This document shows positions 22,725 to 28,525 of a DNA stretch of 28,648 bases, piece after piece. A program made the translations under genes and the position numbers. Within the stretch, counting starts at the first letter, position 1. Every line of letters begins with the position of its first letter. The notes under the pieces were generated by a model. It was not told where the DNA came from and did no database searches. It saw only the letters and a list, made by a program, of their open reading frames with translations. This stretch comes from a virus, in the IMG/VR virus record IMGVR_UViG_3300028025_001100, positions 1 to 28,648 of that record. One strand, 5' to 3'.

Positions 22725-22738
22725 GGGCGCATACGCCC
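22725..22738 (+). repeat. GC hairpin GGGCG-CATA-CGCCC
   Basis: A 5-bp GC stem with a CATA loop stands in otherwise AT-rich DNA. No T run follows on the + strand, so it is not a standard + strand terminator; A-rich sequence on its left would make a weak terminator for the - strand. Confidence 0.6.
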
Positions 22739-22770
22739 GACAAGTGTTAATAACTTTTTAGTTATTTACA

Positions 22771-22804
22771 TTGGTTAGACCTATCGTTTTGTTTTTTAGG
22801 TTTG
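22771..22804 (+). promoter_or_regulatory. Bacteroidota-type promoter for the replication module, predicted leaderless
   Basis: The -7 element TAGGTTTG (22797-22804) matches TAnnTTTG exactly, with TTG (22771-22773) 23 nt upstream. CAAT separates it from the ATG at 22809, the same 4-nt gap as at 15583 and 24479. Confidence 0.68.
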
Positions 22805-22808
22805 CAAT

Positions 22809-22997
22809 ATGGCAACAGAACGAAACGACCGACGCAAGAAACATCTTGCAATGGAATTAAAACAAATTCCTAATGACTACACCAACGCATTCCTTAACCA
22901 CTTCGGATTCTGCGACTACCCCAGAAGCGAAAACGAATCCTCAGCCCTCAGAAAATACAACACCTGGGAGCAAGGAAGGAAAAACTTTAATAAATGA
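22809..22997 (+). CDS. Small unknown protein, first gene of the replication module
   Basis: The 62-aa protein begins MATERNDRRKKHLAMELKQI and is charged, with no membrane segment; the middle contains NAFLNHFGFCDYP. I do not recognise it. It is the first gene behind the promoter at 22797-22804 and is therefore likely early and strongly made. Its stop overlaps the next start by 4 nt. Early small basic proteins often act on host or phage regulators, but nothing here proves that. Confidence 0.65.
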   Translation: MATERNDRRKKHLAMELKQIPNDYTNAFLNHFGFCDYPRSENESSALRKYNTWEQGRKNFNK

Positions 22998-23308
22998 GCA
23001 CCAAGGATTCCATCAAATCTTCTTGTATTGGGACGCCTGAATACTACATTGGTAAGTTCAAGGGGATAGAGGCGTTTGACGTGGTACAGGACTTTGCCCA
23101 CAACAATTACAATTTGGGTGTAGCAATCGCCTACCTACTTCGTGCCGGAAAGAAAGACGGCAACCCAGCGGAGCAAGATATTAATAAAGCAATTATCCAC
23201 TTACAACGTGAACTCCAACAACTTAAAGACTATGCCGTATTACAACAATCCAGAAGTCAAGAGGCAGATAGATTTGATTCTATTGGAGGTTGCGAATCTT
23301 TTCGCTAA
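22994..23308 (+). CDS. DUF3310-like protein
   Basis: The 104-aa protein has the DUF3310 pattern: PEYYIGKFKGIEAFDVV (14-30), YNLGVAIAYLLRAGKKDGN (39-57) and DINKAIIHLQRELQQL (62-77), the last forming the paired helices that end the domain. DUF3310 proteins are common beside phage DNA replication genes (often called nucleotide-kinase-like), and their activity is uncertain. The last 27 residues lie outside the usual domain and overlap the next gene. It is co-translated with the preceding gene by a 4-nt overlap. Confidence 0.78.
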   Translation: MSTKDSIKSSCIGTPEYYIGKFKGIEAFDVVQDFAHNNYNLGVAIAYLLRAGKKDGNPAEQDINKAIIHLQRELQQLKDYAVLQQSRSQEADRFDSIGGCESFR

Positions 23309-23417
23309 TTGTGATGCCCAAGGCCGTGCCTACGCCAAAGCCCAGGAGCAAATTCTCCTTAAAGAAGTCCATAAACTCGACCCCGCCTTTGCCGCCCGTT
23401 GCGGATATAGAGATTAA
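23232..23417 (+). CDS. Small helical protein overlapping both neighbours
   Basis: The 61-aa frame MPYYNNPEVKRQIDLILLEV and on through KAQEQILLKEVHKLDP lies in a different frame from the DUF3310-like gene (77-nt overlap) and the RusA-like gene. Residues 8-50 form an amphipathic helix pattern with Lys/Glu faces that random sequence seldom gives. Start ATG 23232 is the only good one. Function unknown. The large overlaps lower confidence; if RusA starts at TTG 23389 the overlap with it shrinks to 29 nt. Confidence 0.5.
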   Translation: MPYYNNPEVKRQIDLILLEVANLFANCDAQGRAYAKAQEQILLKEVHKLDPAFAARCGYRD

Positions 23418-23763
23418 GGTTGTACTTTCCAAGGTACCGTCCCTTAATCAGTTCTACGCTTCTAAGCATTGGATAGTACGCAAGAAGGCCAAGGATAAAT
23501 TCACCGAGGAGGTTCTTGCTCAATTAGCAACATACGACAAAACAAGATTCCATAGCATTACGGCTACGCTACGCCATAACTACGGGTACGATAACGATAA
23601 CTGTATTATGGCCATCAAGTTTGCCCTGGATGCGTTACGCAAGTGGGGAGGTATACAAGACGATAATACTAACTTTGTAACTAAGGTTACTATTAGCCGA
23701 GATTACGAAATAGAAAAAAACACCGGGCAAGTAATTTTTTTTGGCAAAGGTGTTGTATGTTAA
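23314..23763 (+). CDS. RusA-like Holliday junction resolvase
   Basis: The domain starts near residue 31 (IEIKVVLSK, then VPSLNQFYASKHW, N45) and has the catalytic acid cluster of the RusA family: YDNDN (D93, D95), D106 in FALDALRKWG and IQDDNTNF (D116/D117). RusA cuts four-way DNA junctions, clearing replication and recombination intermediates before packaging. The start is uncertain: ATG 23314 gives 149 aa with a low-complexity head, whereas TTG 23389 gives 124 aa, nearer the usual RusA length, and less overlap with the gene before. A promoter follows the stop. Confidence 0.8.
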   Translation: MPKAVPTPKPRSKFSLKKSINSTPPLPPVADIEIKVVLSKVPSLNQFYASKHWIVRKKAKDKFTEEVLAQLATYDKTRFHSITATLRHNYGYDNDNCIMAIKFALDALRKWGGIQDDNTNFVTKVTISRDYEIEKNTGQVIFFGKGVVC

Positions 23764-23781
23764 TTTTTTTGCGTATGTTTG
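23753..23781 (+). promoter_or_regulatory. Bacteroidota-type promoter
   Basis: TATGTTTG (23774-23781) matches TAnnTTTG exactly, with TTG (23753-23755) 18 nt upstream. The next ATG is at 23809, giving a leader of about 20 nt (CTAACACC...), unlike the leaderless group. Confidence 0.68.
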
Positions 23782-23808
23782 TCCAGTCTAACACCTAAAA
23801 CTATTCCA

Positions 23809-23970
23809 ATGGACTACGGAACAAGAACGAACTGGTCGCAAGAGTCGGCACAACAAATGGTAGAGTTTCTACAACATCGAGTCGAGGCGATGGCATCACG
23901 GATGGAATTTCTCGAAGCAGAAAACGAAGTATTAAAAAGAACCCTCTTAAACGAATTACACAATGCCTAA
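23809..23970 (+). CDS. Small coiled-coil protein
   Basis: The 53-aa protein MDYGTRTNWSQESAQQM continues into a leucine-zipper-like helix (VEFLQHRVEAMASRMEFLEA, then ENEVLKRTLLNELHNA) with leucines at roughly heptad spacing. The ATG 23809 is preferred to a TTG at 23779 that falls inside the promoter region. It is the first gene behind the promoter at 23774-23781 and overlaps the next gene by 8 nt. Likely a dimerising regulator or accessory factor of the ssDNA-binding-like protein, by inference. Confidence 0.68.
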   Translation: MDYGTRTNWSQESAQQMVEFLQHRVEAMASRMEFLEAENEVLKRTLLNELHNA

Positions 23971-24391
23971 AATTACAAGCATCACCCCCAACGGCCAATG
24001 GCAAGAGTTCTACAAGTTAGAGCTGCGTTTTGATAACGGAGACTTTGGAACCGCATTTGCTAAGAGCGAGAACCCTTCCTACAAAGTAGGCGATGAGGTC
24101 GAGTACACCAAGAACGAAAAAGGAACCGTTAAGATTCAACGTGGAGACCGCCCAGCTTGGACACCTTCAGCACCGAAGGCAAACGATGACCGTTCAATTT
24201 CTATTATTCGCCAAGTTGCGTTAAAGTCAGCCGTTGAAATGTCAGCAGCTTATGTATCGCAAGGTTCTACAATCCCAGTAGAGAAAATTTTTGAGTTGGC
24301 AGAGAAGTTTAACGCTTGGATGTCCGGCACGCACGGAGCCACGCACCAAGAACACTTTGCTGCTCGTGTAGAAGAAACCAGTCCATTTTAG
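23963..24391 (+). CDS. ssDNA-binding-like protein (OB-fold expected)
   Basis: The 142-aa protein has a strand-rich N terminus (ITSITPNGQWQEFYKLELRF, then DNGDFGTAFAKSE and SYKVGDEVEYTKNEKGTVKI, 1-60) typical of an OB-fold binding domain, a Pro/Ala linker (62-75), and a C-terminal helical segment with ISIIRQVALKSAVEM and IFELAEKFNAWM. I recall similar phage proteins beside helicases, probably acting as single-stranded DNA-binding or annealing factors. It lies just before the helicase, closed by a terminator. Function is by analogy. Confidence 0.68.
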   Translation: MPKITSITPNGQWQEFYKLELRFDNGDFGTAFAKSENPSYKVGDEVEYTKNEKGTVKIQRGDRPAWTPSAPKANDDRSISIIRQVALKSAVEMSAAYVSQGSTIPVEKIFELAEKFNAWMSGTHGATHQEHFAARVEETSPF

Positions 24392-24415
24392 GTGTTTCAT
24401 TAAGCGACTGGTTCT

Positions 24416-24441
24416 GCCCCTCTCCGGAGGGGCTTTTTTTT
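24416..24441 (+). terminator. Rho-independent terminator after the ssDNA-binding-like gene
   Basis: GCCCCTC (24416-24422), loop TCCG, GAGGGGC (24427-24433) and eight T residues. It is followed 30 nt later by the helicase promoter, so it divides the replication region into two units. Confidence 0.93.
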
Positions 24442-24453
24442 GCCTAAAGTTTT

Positions 24454-24479
24454 TTGTATTGATTTTTTGTTTACGTTTG
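24454..24479 (+). promoter_or_regulatory. Bacteroidota-type promoter, predicted leaderless
   Basis: TACGTTTG (24472-24479) matches TAnnTTTG exactly; a TTG lies 15 nt upstream (24454-24456). TCAA separates it from the ATG at 24484. The upstream GTATTG plus T-rich spacer (24456-24471) aligns without gaps with the promoter at 27845-27873. Confidence 0.68.
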
Positions 24480-24483
24480 TCAA

Positions 24484-25422
24484 ATGAAACACCCTGACTT
24501 AATTTCTAACGATAAAGTACTGCCGTTCCTTGAAAGAGCAAGAGGCGGTAAATACTATGACACGGGCAAGCTCGGCCACCCAACAATAGACGAGTTCCTA
24601 CGATTTAAGGACGGTGAGTTTGTAGTTGTAACTGGCCACGCCAACGTGGGTAAAACGCATACGCTTATTTATTTAATGCTTATGCAAACAATGAATTTTG
24701 AGAAAAAGTGGTTGGTATATTCCTCCGAGAACGAGGTACACTCGTTGAAGCGTAAACTTATTGAGTTCCTTTCCTGCGAGCCAATACAAAACGTAACGGA
24801 GGCAAAGATGTACCGCCACCTTGATTACATTGACGAGCATTTTCGTTTCATTGATAGCAACAATCTATACAACGCATTCGACCTCCTTCGCATTATGGAG
24901 GAAATACACGAGGAATGGCAGTACACCGGATGCCTAATTGACCCTTACAATTCGCTTGTAACAGACCAAAGAAAACTTGGCAAATCCGGGATGCACGAAT
25001 ACCATTACGAGGTAGCTTCTGCCGTAAGAATCTTCGCCCACAAGAACTCAATTACAACAATCGTAAATACCCACCCGGTTACGGAGGCAATGCGTAGAAC
25101 GCACCCAAACGGCCACCCTTACGCCGGATTGCCTACGCCGCCAATGACTTCCGATATTGAAGGAGGAGGCAAGTGGGGCAACCGTGCCGATTCGGTAGTA
25201 ATTATTCACCGTTACGCCCAGCACTTAACGGACTGGGTGTTTACTGAAATACACTGCCGAAAAACAAAGGAAATGGAAACTGGGGGCAGACCTACCCCTT
25301 TATCCGACCCTATCCGGATTCGCTCTATGAAGGGCAATGTCGGGTTTACCCATAATAACCTTAACTTGCTGGACGTTCAAGCACCTATTCAAACAATAAT
25401 TTATAGCGATGACCCATTTTAG
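24484..25422 (+). CDS. DnaB/RecA-like replicative helicase or ATPase
   Basis: The 312-aa protein is a RecA-fold ATPase: Walker A GHANVGKTH (51-59), Walker B GCLIDPYN (149-156, D153), a later NTHPVTEAMR (sensor-like) and a C-terminal HCRKTKEMETGGRP segment that fits the arginine-finger/loop region of DnaB-like helicases. It lacks the N-terminal domain of bacterial DnaB and has no primase domain, so it resembles the helicase half of phage gp4-type proteins. It would unwind the fork. It is the first gene of its operon and is followed by an overlap with a coiled-coil gene. Confidence 0.8.
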   Translation: MKHPDLISNDKVLPFLERARGGKYYDTGKLGHPTIDEFLRFKDGEFVVVTGHANVGKTHTLIYLMLMQTMNFEKKWLVYSSENEVHSLKRKLIEFLSCEPIQNVTEAKMYRHLDYIDEHFRFIDSNNLYNAFDLLRIMEEIHEEWQYTGCLIDPYNSLVTDQRKLGKSGMHEYHYEVASAVRIFAHKNSITTIVNTHPVTEAMRRTHPNGHPYAGLPTPPMTSDIEGGGKWGNRADSVVIIHRYAQHLTDWVFTEIHCRKTKEMETGGRPTPLSDPIRIRSMKGNVGFTHNNLNLLDVQAPIQTIIYSDDPF

Positions 25423-25726
25423 TCAAGATTCCTGGGAGATTTATGTACGGGATAGAATCTTACGGATTAGCGACGTAACCCGTTGGTTAAATGAAATGGC
25501 CTTGGCCAACCCGAAAGAGCCGCAAATTGTAGATAATATGCTATCCGTGTGGCGTGCTACGCAAATGCTTGACGAAATGGTAGATATGAAACGCCACCTT
25601 GACAAGCGGATTGGAGAAGCCCGGCTGGAGAACGCCCGATTGCTTATTCAGAACCGGGAAAGGTTAATTGAAATTGATGCCCTAAAAAAAGAGCTGGAAC
25701 AAATTAAAGAAAACTTAGAGCTATGA
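25409..25726 (+). CDS. Coiled-coil protein next to the helicase
   Basis: The 105-aa protein has an N-terminal helical part (VRDRILRISDVTRWLNEMAL) and a long C-terminal coiled coil (62-103, DKRIGEARLENARLLIQ, then LIEIDALKKELEQIKEN). It overlaps the helicase end by 14 nt and is coupled onward by 4 nt. Helicase loader or structural adaptor roles are possible, but no specific family was recognised. No membrane segment or metal-binding motif. Confidence 0.68.
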   Translation: MTHFSQDSWEIYVRDRILRISDVTRWLNEMALANPKEPQIVDNMLSVWRATQMLDEMVDMKRHLDKRIGEARLENARLLIQNRERLIEIDALKKELEQIKENLEL

Positions 25727-25935
25727 CTATCCCCATTCCTTTTGCAGTAAATGAAGTGTTTGCTATTAACGCCAAAAAGTTTTTAGTATTGGACTATTGG
25801 AGACCCGTAAGCTGGAACCAATGGGATGCGTGGTATTTAATCGAGGACGAGCGAGGAAAGGCGTATGAGGTTCCCTACTTTCATATCCTTATCCAAAAAG
25901 AAAGAGGGAACGCTCAATATATCGGCACCCGATGA
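25723..25935 (+). CDS. Unknown small Trp-rich protein
   Basis: The 70-aa product is beta-rich with several aromatic residues (LVLDYWRPVSWNQWDAWYLI) and looks like a small barrel similar to SH3-like or KOW-like domains. It starts in a 4-nt overlap with the coiled-coil gene and ends in a 4-nt overlap with the DnaA-like gene. Function unknown. Confidence 0.65.
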   Translation: MTIPIPFAVNEVFAINAKKFLVLDYWRPVSWNQWDAWYLIEDERGKAYEVPYFHILIQKERGNAQYIGTR

Positions 25936-26324
25936 CCTACAATAAATTTTGCCAAAATATCGGTTATACCGATAACGGCGCAAGGGACTGGAGTAATGTA
26001 AAAGTCCGAGCAGCATACGTCCAAGCATTCCGACCCTTCTTTACATTAAACGAACTGGGCAGGCAAATGGGCAAGACGCACGCAACGATTATCCATTACG
26101 AAAAGATTGTTTTCCCAAAAGACCCGCTGTACGCCTCCTCGCTAAAAATAGCAAACGAAATGCGAGGCACGCTACCGGAGCCAGTGCAAGAAAAGAAGAA
26201 AAGAATAGTTACAAGTGTTCTTAATTATGATTATTTACTTGAGCAGAATGGCAAGTTAGTTAACCAAGTGAAAGAGCTTGAATCTAAGTTGGCAACGCTT
26301 AAAGAATTTATTAATGGGATTTAG
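25932..26324 (+). CDS. Protein with a DnaA domain IV-like helix-turn-helix
   Basis: The 130-aa protein carries LNELGRQMGKTHATIIHYEK at 39-58, which matches the DNA-binding signature of DnaA domain IV (an IGR.FG..H.TV.HA-type helix-turn-helix), with the THATIIHYE part as recognition helix. A helix (83-130) with a coiled-coil pattern (LLEQNGKLVNQVKELE) follows. There is no ATPase domain. It may recognise phage origin repeats, perhaps those at 22622-22709, with the helicase encoded in the same operon. A transcription-regulator role is also possible. Confidence 0.72.
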   Translation: MTYNKFCQNIGYTDNGARDWSNVKVRAAYVQAFRPFFTLNELGRQMGKTHATIIHYEKIVFPKDPLYASSLKIANEMRGTLPEPVQEKKKRIVTSVLNYDYLLEQNGKLVNQVKELESKLATLKEFINGI

Positions 26325-26466
26325 CGTTAACTTTTATCCGTTGTACGGGTTTCTTTTAGGAGCTAACTGGAGCAAGACGGAATACGAGGATTGCGACGTA
26401 CATACGTTGGAGTTTTGCCTTGGTGTTATCTTGGTCGAATTATTATGGGAATCCTACCCCGATTAG
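26314..26466 (+). CDS. Small membrane-like protein
   Basis: The 50-aa frame MGFSVNFYPLYGFLLGANWS continues to TLEFCLGVILVELLWESYPD. It has two hydrophobic stretches (5-18 and 33-46) around a charged centre. I recall small phage proteins of this shape in Bacteroidota phages. ATG 26314 is used because it overlaps the preceding gene by just 11 nt; an upstream in-frame TTG at 26278 would overlap more. It overlaps the sigma-like gene by 22 nt. Function unknown. Confidence 0.6.
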   Translation: MGFSVNFYPLYGFLLGANWSKTEYEDCDVHTLEFCLGVILVELLWESYPD

Positions 26467-26981
26467 CAAAGCGGCACGACGATTGGCTGCGTATGGCGAG
26501 GTCGTTCGGTCTTGACCGGGACGATGCTCACGACCTTGTGCAAGATATGTACCTACGGTTGCACCAGTACGTTGACAACCCAGAGAAGCTCGAATACGGA
26601 GACGACGATGTTAACACGTTTTTCGTTTATATTACCCTGCGGAATATGTACCTACGGGAAATGACTAACCGAGCAAGAATCAAATTCGTATCAATAGAAG
26701 AGTTCGACGATAAGGAGGAAATTTACAATATCGAGTCCGACCAGGCATTAACCGTACTTCTGGAAGCTGTTAAAGGCGAGGTATCTAAATGGGATTGGTA
26801 CGATAATAAACTGTTTACTATTTACCACGATGGGGACGTATCACTGCGTAAACTATCGGAGGCAACAAAGATTTCACTTCGTTCAATTTACAATACTTTG
26901 AAAAATGGCAGAGACCGAATTAAAACCAGCTGCGACAACGAGTACCAAACGTGGGCGGAAGCCAAAGGGATTAGGGGATAG
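26445..26981 (+). CDS. Sigma-70/ECF-like factor
   Basis: The 178-aa protein has an ECF-like region 2 (DDWLRMARSFGLDRDDAHDL, then VQDMYLRLHQYV, 12-44) followed by NTFFVYITLRNMYL (57-70) and a region 4-like helix-turn-helix near the end (LRKLSEATKISLRSIYNTLK, 134-153). It would steer host RNA polymerase to phage promoters. ATG 26445 is preferred to the TTG/other starts upstream (frame opens at 26391) because region 2 follows directly. The linker between regions is acidic and short. It overlaps the next gene by 77 nt, an unusually large overlap. Confidence 0.72.
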   Translation: MGILPRLAKRHDDWLRMARSFGLDRDDAHDLVQDMYLRLHQYVDNPEKLEYGDDDVNTFFVYITLRNMYLREMTNRARIKFVSIEEFDDKEEIYNIESDQALTVLLEAVKGEVSKWDWYDNKLFTIYHDGDVSLRKLSEATKISLRSIYNTLKNGRDRIKTSCDNEYQTWAEAKGIRG

Positions 26982-27327
26982 AATTGAGCAGATAACCGAA
27001 GCCACGGGAATCAAGGCGGTAGTCGATTGGTTTGCCGAGGCAACCGGGGTTGACTGCGGCTGCGAAGCACGTAAAGAAAAATTAAACCGGTTGTTTCCGA
27101 GCAAGAATCCTAAATGCCTGGAGGAGCCGGAATACAAATGGCTTAATGAATTTTACAAGGAATACAAAAACACCTTGTCCGGCGACCAAAGCAAAGAAAT
27201 AGCAACAATCCACGCACGGGTATTTAACCACCAATACCACGTGCCTTGCGGATGCAACCCGAAACTATGGAAGCAATGGGTGGAGGAGTTACGCTCTGTT
27301 TATACTGCCTATGAATCAGTCGGGTAA
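26905..27327 (+). CDS. AT-hook protein with conserved CGC motifs
   Basis: The 140-aa protein has an AT-hook-like KRGRKPKG (15-22), then GDRIEQITEATGIKAVVDWF (25-44), ATGVDCGCEARKEKLNRLF (46-64, C51/C53) and a second HVPCGCNPKLWKQW (112-125). The DCGC.aRKEKLN stretch is a pattern I recall from Bacteroidota phage proteins. Cysteines 51, 53, 71, 115, 117 and H103/H109/H112 could bind zinc. A DNA-binding regulator of unknown target is likely. Start ATG 26905 lies within the sigma-like gene (77-nt overlap). Confidence 0.7.
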   Translation: MAETELKPAATTSTKRGRKPKGLGDRIEQITEATGIKAVVDWFAEATGVDCGCEARKEKLNRLFPSKNPKCLEEPEYKWLNEFYKEYKNTLSGDQSKEIATIHARVFNHQYHVPCGCNPKLWKQWVEELRSVYTAYESVG

Positions 27328-27805
27328 GTACGGCGAGTCCCTCTGGAAGTCGTTCCTTGAAAACCGGGGATACGATGTTGAAGAGGCACCACCCCGCAAG
27401 TTCTACGATTGGGACTTAAAGGCCACCAAGCGGGAACCTGACCCGGAGACGAGCTTCCAACCGACCTATACCTTTGAGGTTAAGTACGACGAAAAGGCGT
27501 ACTACTGGGCGAGCAAGAGGGGAACCCCGAACAACCCTAACCTTTATATAGAATACCGCAACAGTGCAAAAAAGGAGGATTCTGGTATTATGGCCAGCCG
27601 TTCAGACTTCTACGTTTATATTGTCAAGGACGTTGAGAATGTTGCGTATATATTCCGAACTGCAAAGCTACTTGAACACCTGCTGAATGCTAACTACAAA
27701 TCCGTAGGCAATAGCGCAACGGGAGACGATAACGCAGAGGGATGGATACCTCCGCTATCAATCCTGATAAGGACAAAATCCTTTATTAAGAAAATAACAT
27801 TGTAA
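27311..27805 (+). CDS. PD-(D/E)XK-like nuclease (putative)
   Basis: The 164-aa protein fits a restriction-endonuclease-like fold: a first helix with E9 (KYGESLWKSFLENRGYDVEE), then YDWDLKA with D35, and a strand TYTFEVKYD carrying the E56-x-K58 pair. The SGIMASRSDFYVYIV segment resembles the following strand-helix unit of this fold. Phage relatives include resolvases and repair exonucleases; substrate is unknown. It is the last gene before a terminator and overlaps the AT-hook gene by 17 nt. Confidence 0.68.
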   Translation: MNQSGKYGESLWKSFLENRGYDVEEAPPRKFYDWDLKATKREPDPETSFQPTYTFEVKYDEKAYYWASKRGTPNNPNLYIEYRNSAKKEDSGIMASRSDFYVYIVKDVENVAYIFRTAKLLEHLLNANYKSVGNSATGDDNAEGWIPPLSILIRTKSFIKKITL

Positions 27806-27810
27806 GAAAG

Positions 27811-27834
27811 TAGAGCTTCGGCTCTATTTTTTTT
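27811..27834 (+). terminator. Rho-independent terminator with TTCG loop
   Basis: TAGAGC (27811-27816), loop TTCG, GCTCTA (27821-27826), then eight T residues. It ends the helicase-nuclease operon; a new promoter starts about 10 nt later. Confidence 0.9.
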
Positions 27835-27844
27835 GTCCTAATGT

Positions 27845-27873
27845 TTGGTGTATTGTTTTTTTTTATATGTTTG
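27845..27873 (+). promoter_or_regulatory. Bacteroidota-type promoter
   Basis: TATGTTTG (27866-27873) matches TAnnTTTG exactly, with TTG (27845-27847) 18 nt upstream. A 16-nt leader (TTGAAACAAAACACCT) leads to the ATG at 27890, so unlike the leaderless group it has an A-rich leader. Confidence 0.72.
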
Positions 27874-27889
27874 TTGAAACAAAACACCT

Positions 27890-28018
27890 ATGAAAAACAA
27901 ACTCCAAGACCTCATTATTAACATAACCGTTCCGCTTGCGTGGATGGCTATTGTTACGGCATTTTTCTTTTGTGCAATTCTGCTTCCGCAGATTTTTATC
28001 TATGCGGTATGCAAGTAA
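27890..28018 (+). CDS. Small single-pass membrane protein
   Basis: The 42-aa frame begins MKNKLQDLIINITVPLAW and continues with MAIVTAFFFCAILLPQIF before a short IYAVCK tail. One long hydrophobic helix (about 14-40) with a positively charged N terminus indicates an inner-membrane protein. It is the first gene after the promoter at 27866-27873, so probably expressed early. Single-helix phage proteins of this size often modify host membrane functions (superinfection exclusion, for example), but nothing here identifies one. Confidence 0.65.
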   Translation: MKNKLQDLIINITVPLAWMAIVTAFFFCAILLPQIFIYAVCK

Positions 28019-28311
28019 CATACATTGACCTTGTAGAATCTGCGGCAGACCAGGGAGTAGGCCCAGAGGATAACTTCGATACGATAATCGCTTTTTACGA
28101 AGCGTTTGCTGCTTGGGCAGGATTCAAGAACGTAGAAGAATTTTACGACTGGCGGTTAGAACTGGACGGCGATTACGAGCAAGGCCCCGACGGGCTTGCG
28201 TTCTATGGCGGCTTTATTCAAGAGCCAAGAGAAATACAATTCCCAGAAGGTTTTAGTCTTGCGCCTTTGTACTTGCGTGCGGAATCCCAATGCGAATACC
28301 TTGCGTGGTAA
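28009..28311 (+). CDS. Unknown acidic protein
   Basis: The 100-aa protein begins MQVTYIDLVESAADQGVGPE and is rich in Asp/Glu and aromatic residues (IIAFYEAFAAWAGFKNVEEF). There is no membrane segment or known motif. Strong acidity could fit an inhibitor of a DNA-binding protein (DNA mimicry), but that is speculation. ATG 28009 overlaps the membrane protein by 10 nt and is preferred to an earlier in-frame ATG at 27940 that would overlap by 79 nt. Confidence 0.68.
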   Translation: MQVTYIDLVESAADQGVGPEDNFDTIIAFYEAFAAWAGFKNVEEFYDWRLELDGDYEQGPDGLAFYGGFIQEPREIQFPEGFSLAPLYLRAESQCEYLAW

Positions 28312-28336
28312 ATTTTAACTATCTAAACTTTTAATT

Positions 28337-28525
28337 ATGACAACAGTAGAATATATGTACTTGCTTGTAAAGCAGTACGGGAGCGACATTCCACAAGAAG
28401 AAATGGACAAGGCAATTAATTTCGAGTCTATGCGTATGGATATTGCCTTTAACAATGGCAGTGTGGCAGCACACGACCGACTGATTAATCTTTACTCTCA
28501 CATTTCCCTATCAAATATGCTATGA
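28337..28525 (+). CDS. Unknown small protein
   Basis: The 62-aa protein, MTTVEYMYLLVKQYGSDIPQ to ending SHISLSNML, is helical with a central EEMDKAINFESMRMDI stretch. The A/T-rich leader (AACTTTTAATT) before the ATG is typical of Bacteroidota. It is coupled to the next gene by an ATGA overlap. Function unknown. Confidence 0.65.
   Translation: MTTVEYMYLLVKQYGSDIPQEEMDKAINFESMRMDIAFNNGSVAAHDRLINLYSHISLSNML

Larger units (their letters stand above)
22517..22808 (+). other. Long non-coding region: candidate origin and control region
   Basis: This 292-bp stretch has no credible gene and separates the lysis and replication modules. From left to right it holds a large inverted repeat (22526-22603), a T-rich segment, a very AT-rich block of GTTA/TAAC repeats (22620-22710), a GC hairpin (22725-22738) and a promoter ending 4 nt before the next gene. 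The combination of tandem dyads, AT-rich DNA and a downstream DnaA-like gene fits a replication origin; a terminator plus operator region is the alternative. Confidence 0.55.

Noticed and set aside
23193-23201. TTATCCACT, 8 of 9 with the DnaA box TTATCCACA
   Set aside because: A single copy inside a coding sequence; expected by chance at this similarity in 28 kb, so it is not called an origin element.
27940-28008. Upstream ATG for the 100-aa acidic protein
   Set aside because: The extension lies in the membrane protein gene in another frame; ATG 28009 gives a short 10-nt overlap as elsewhere here.
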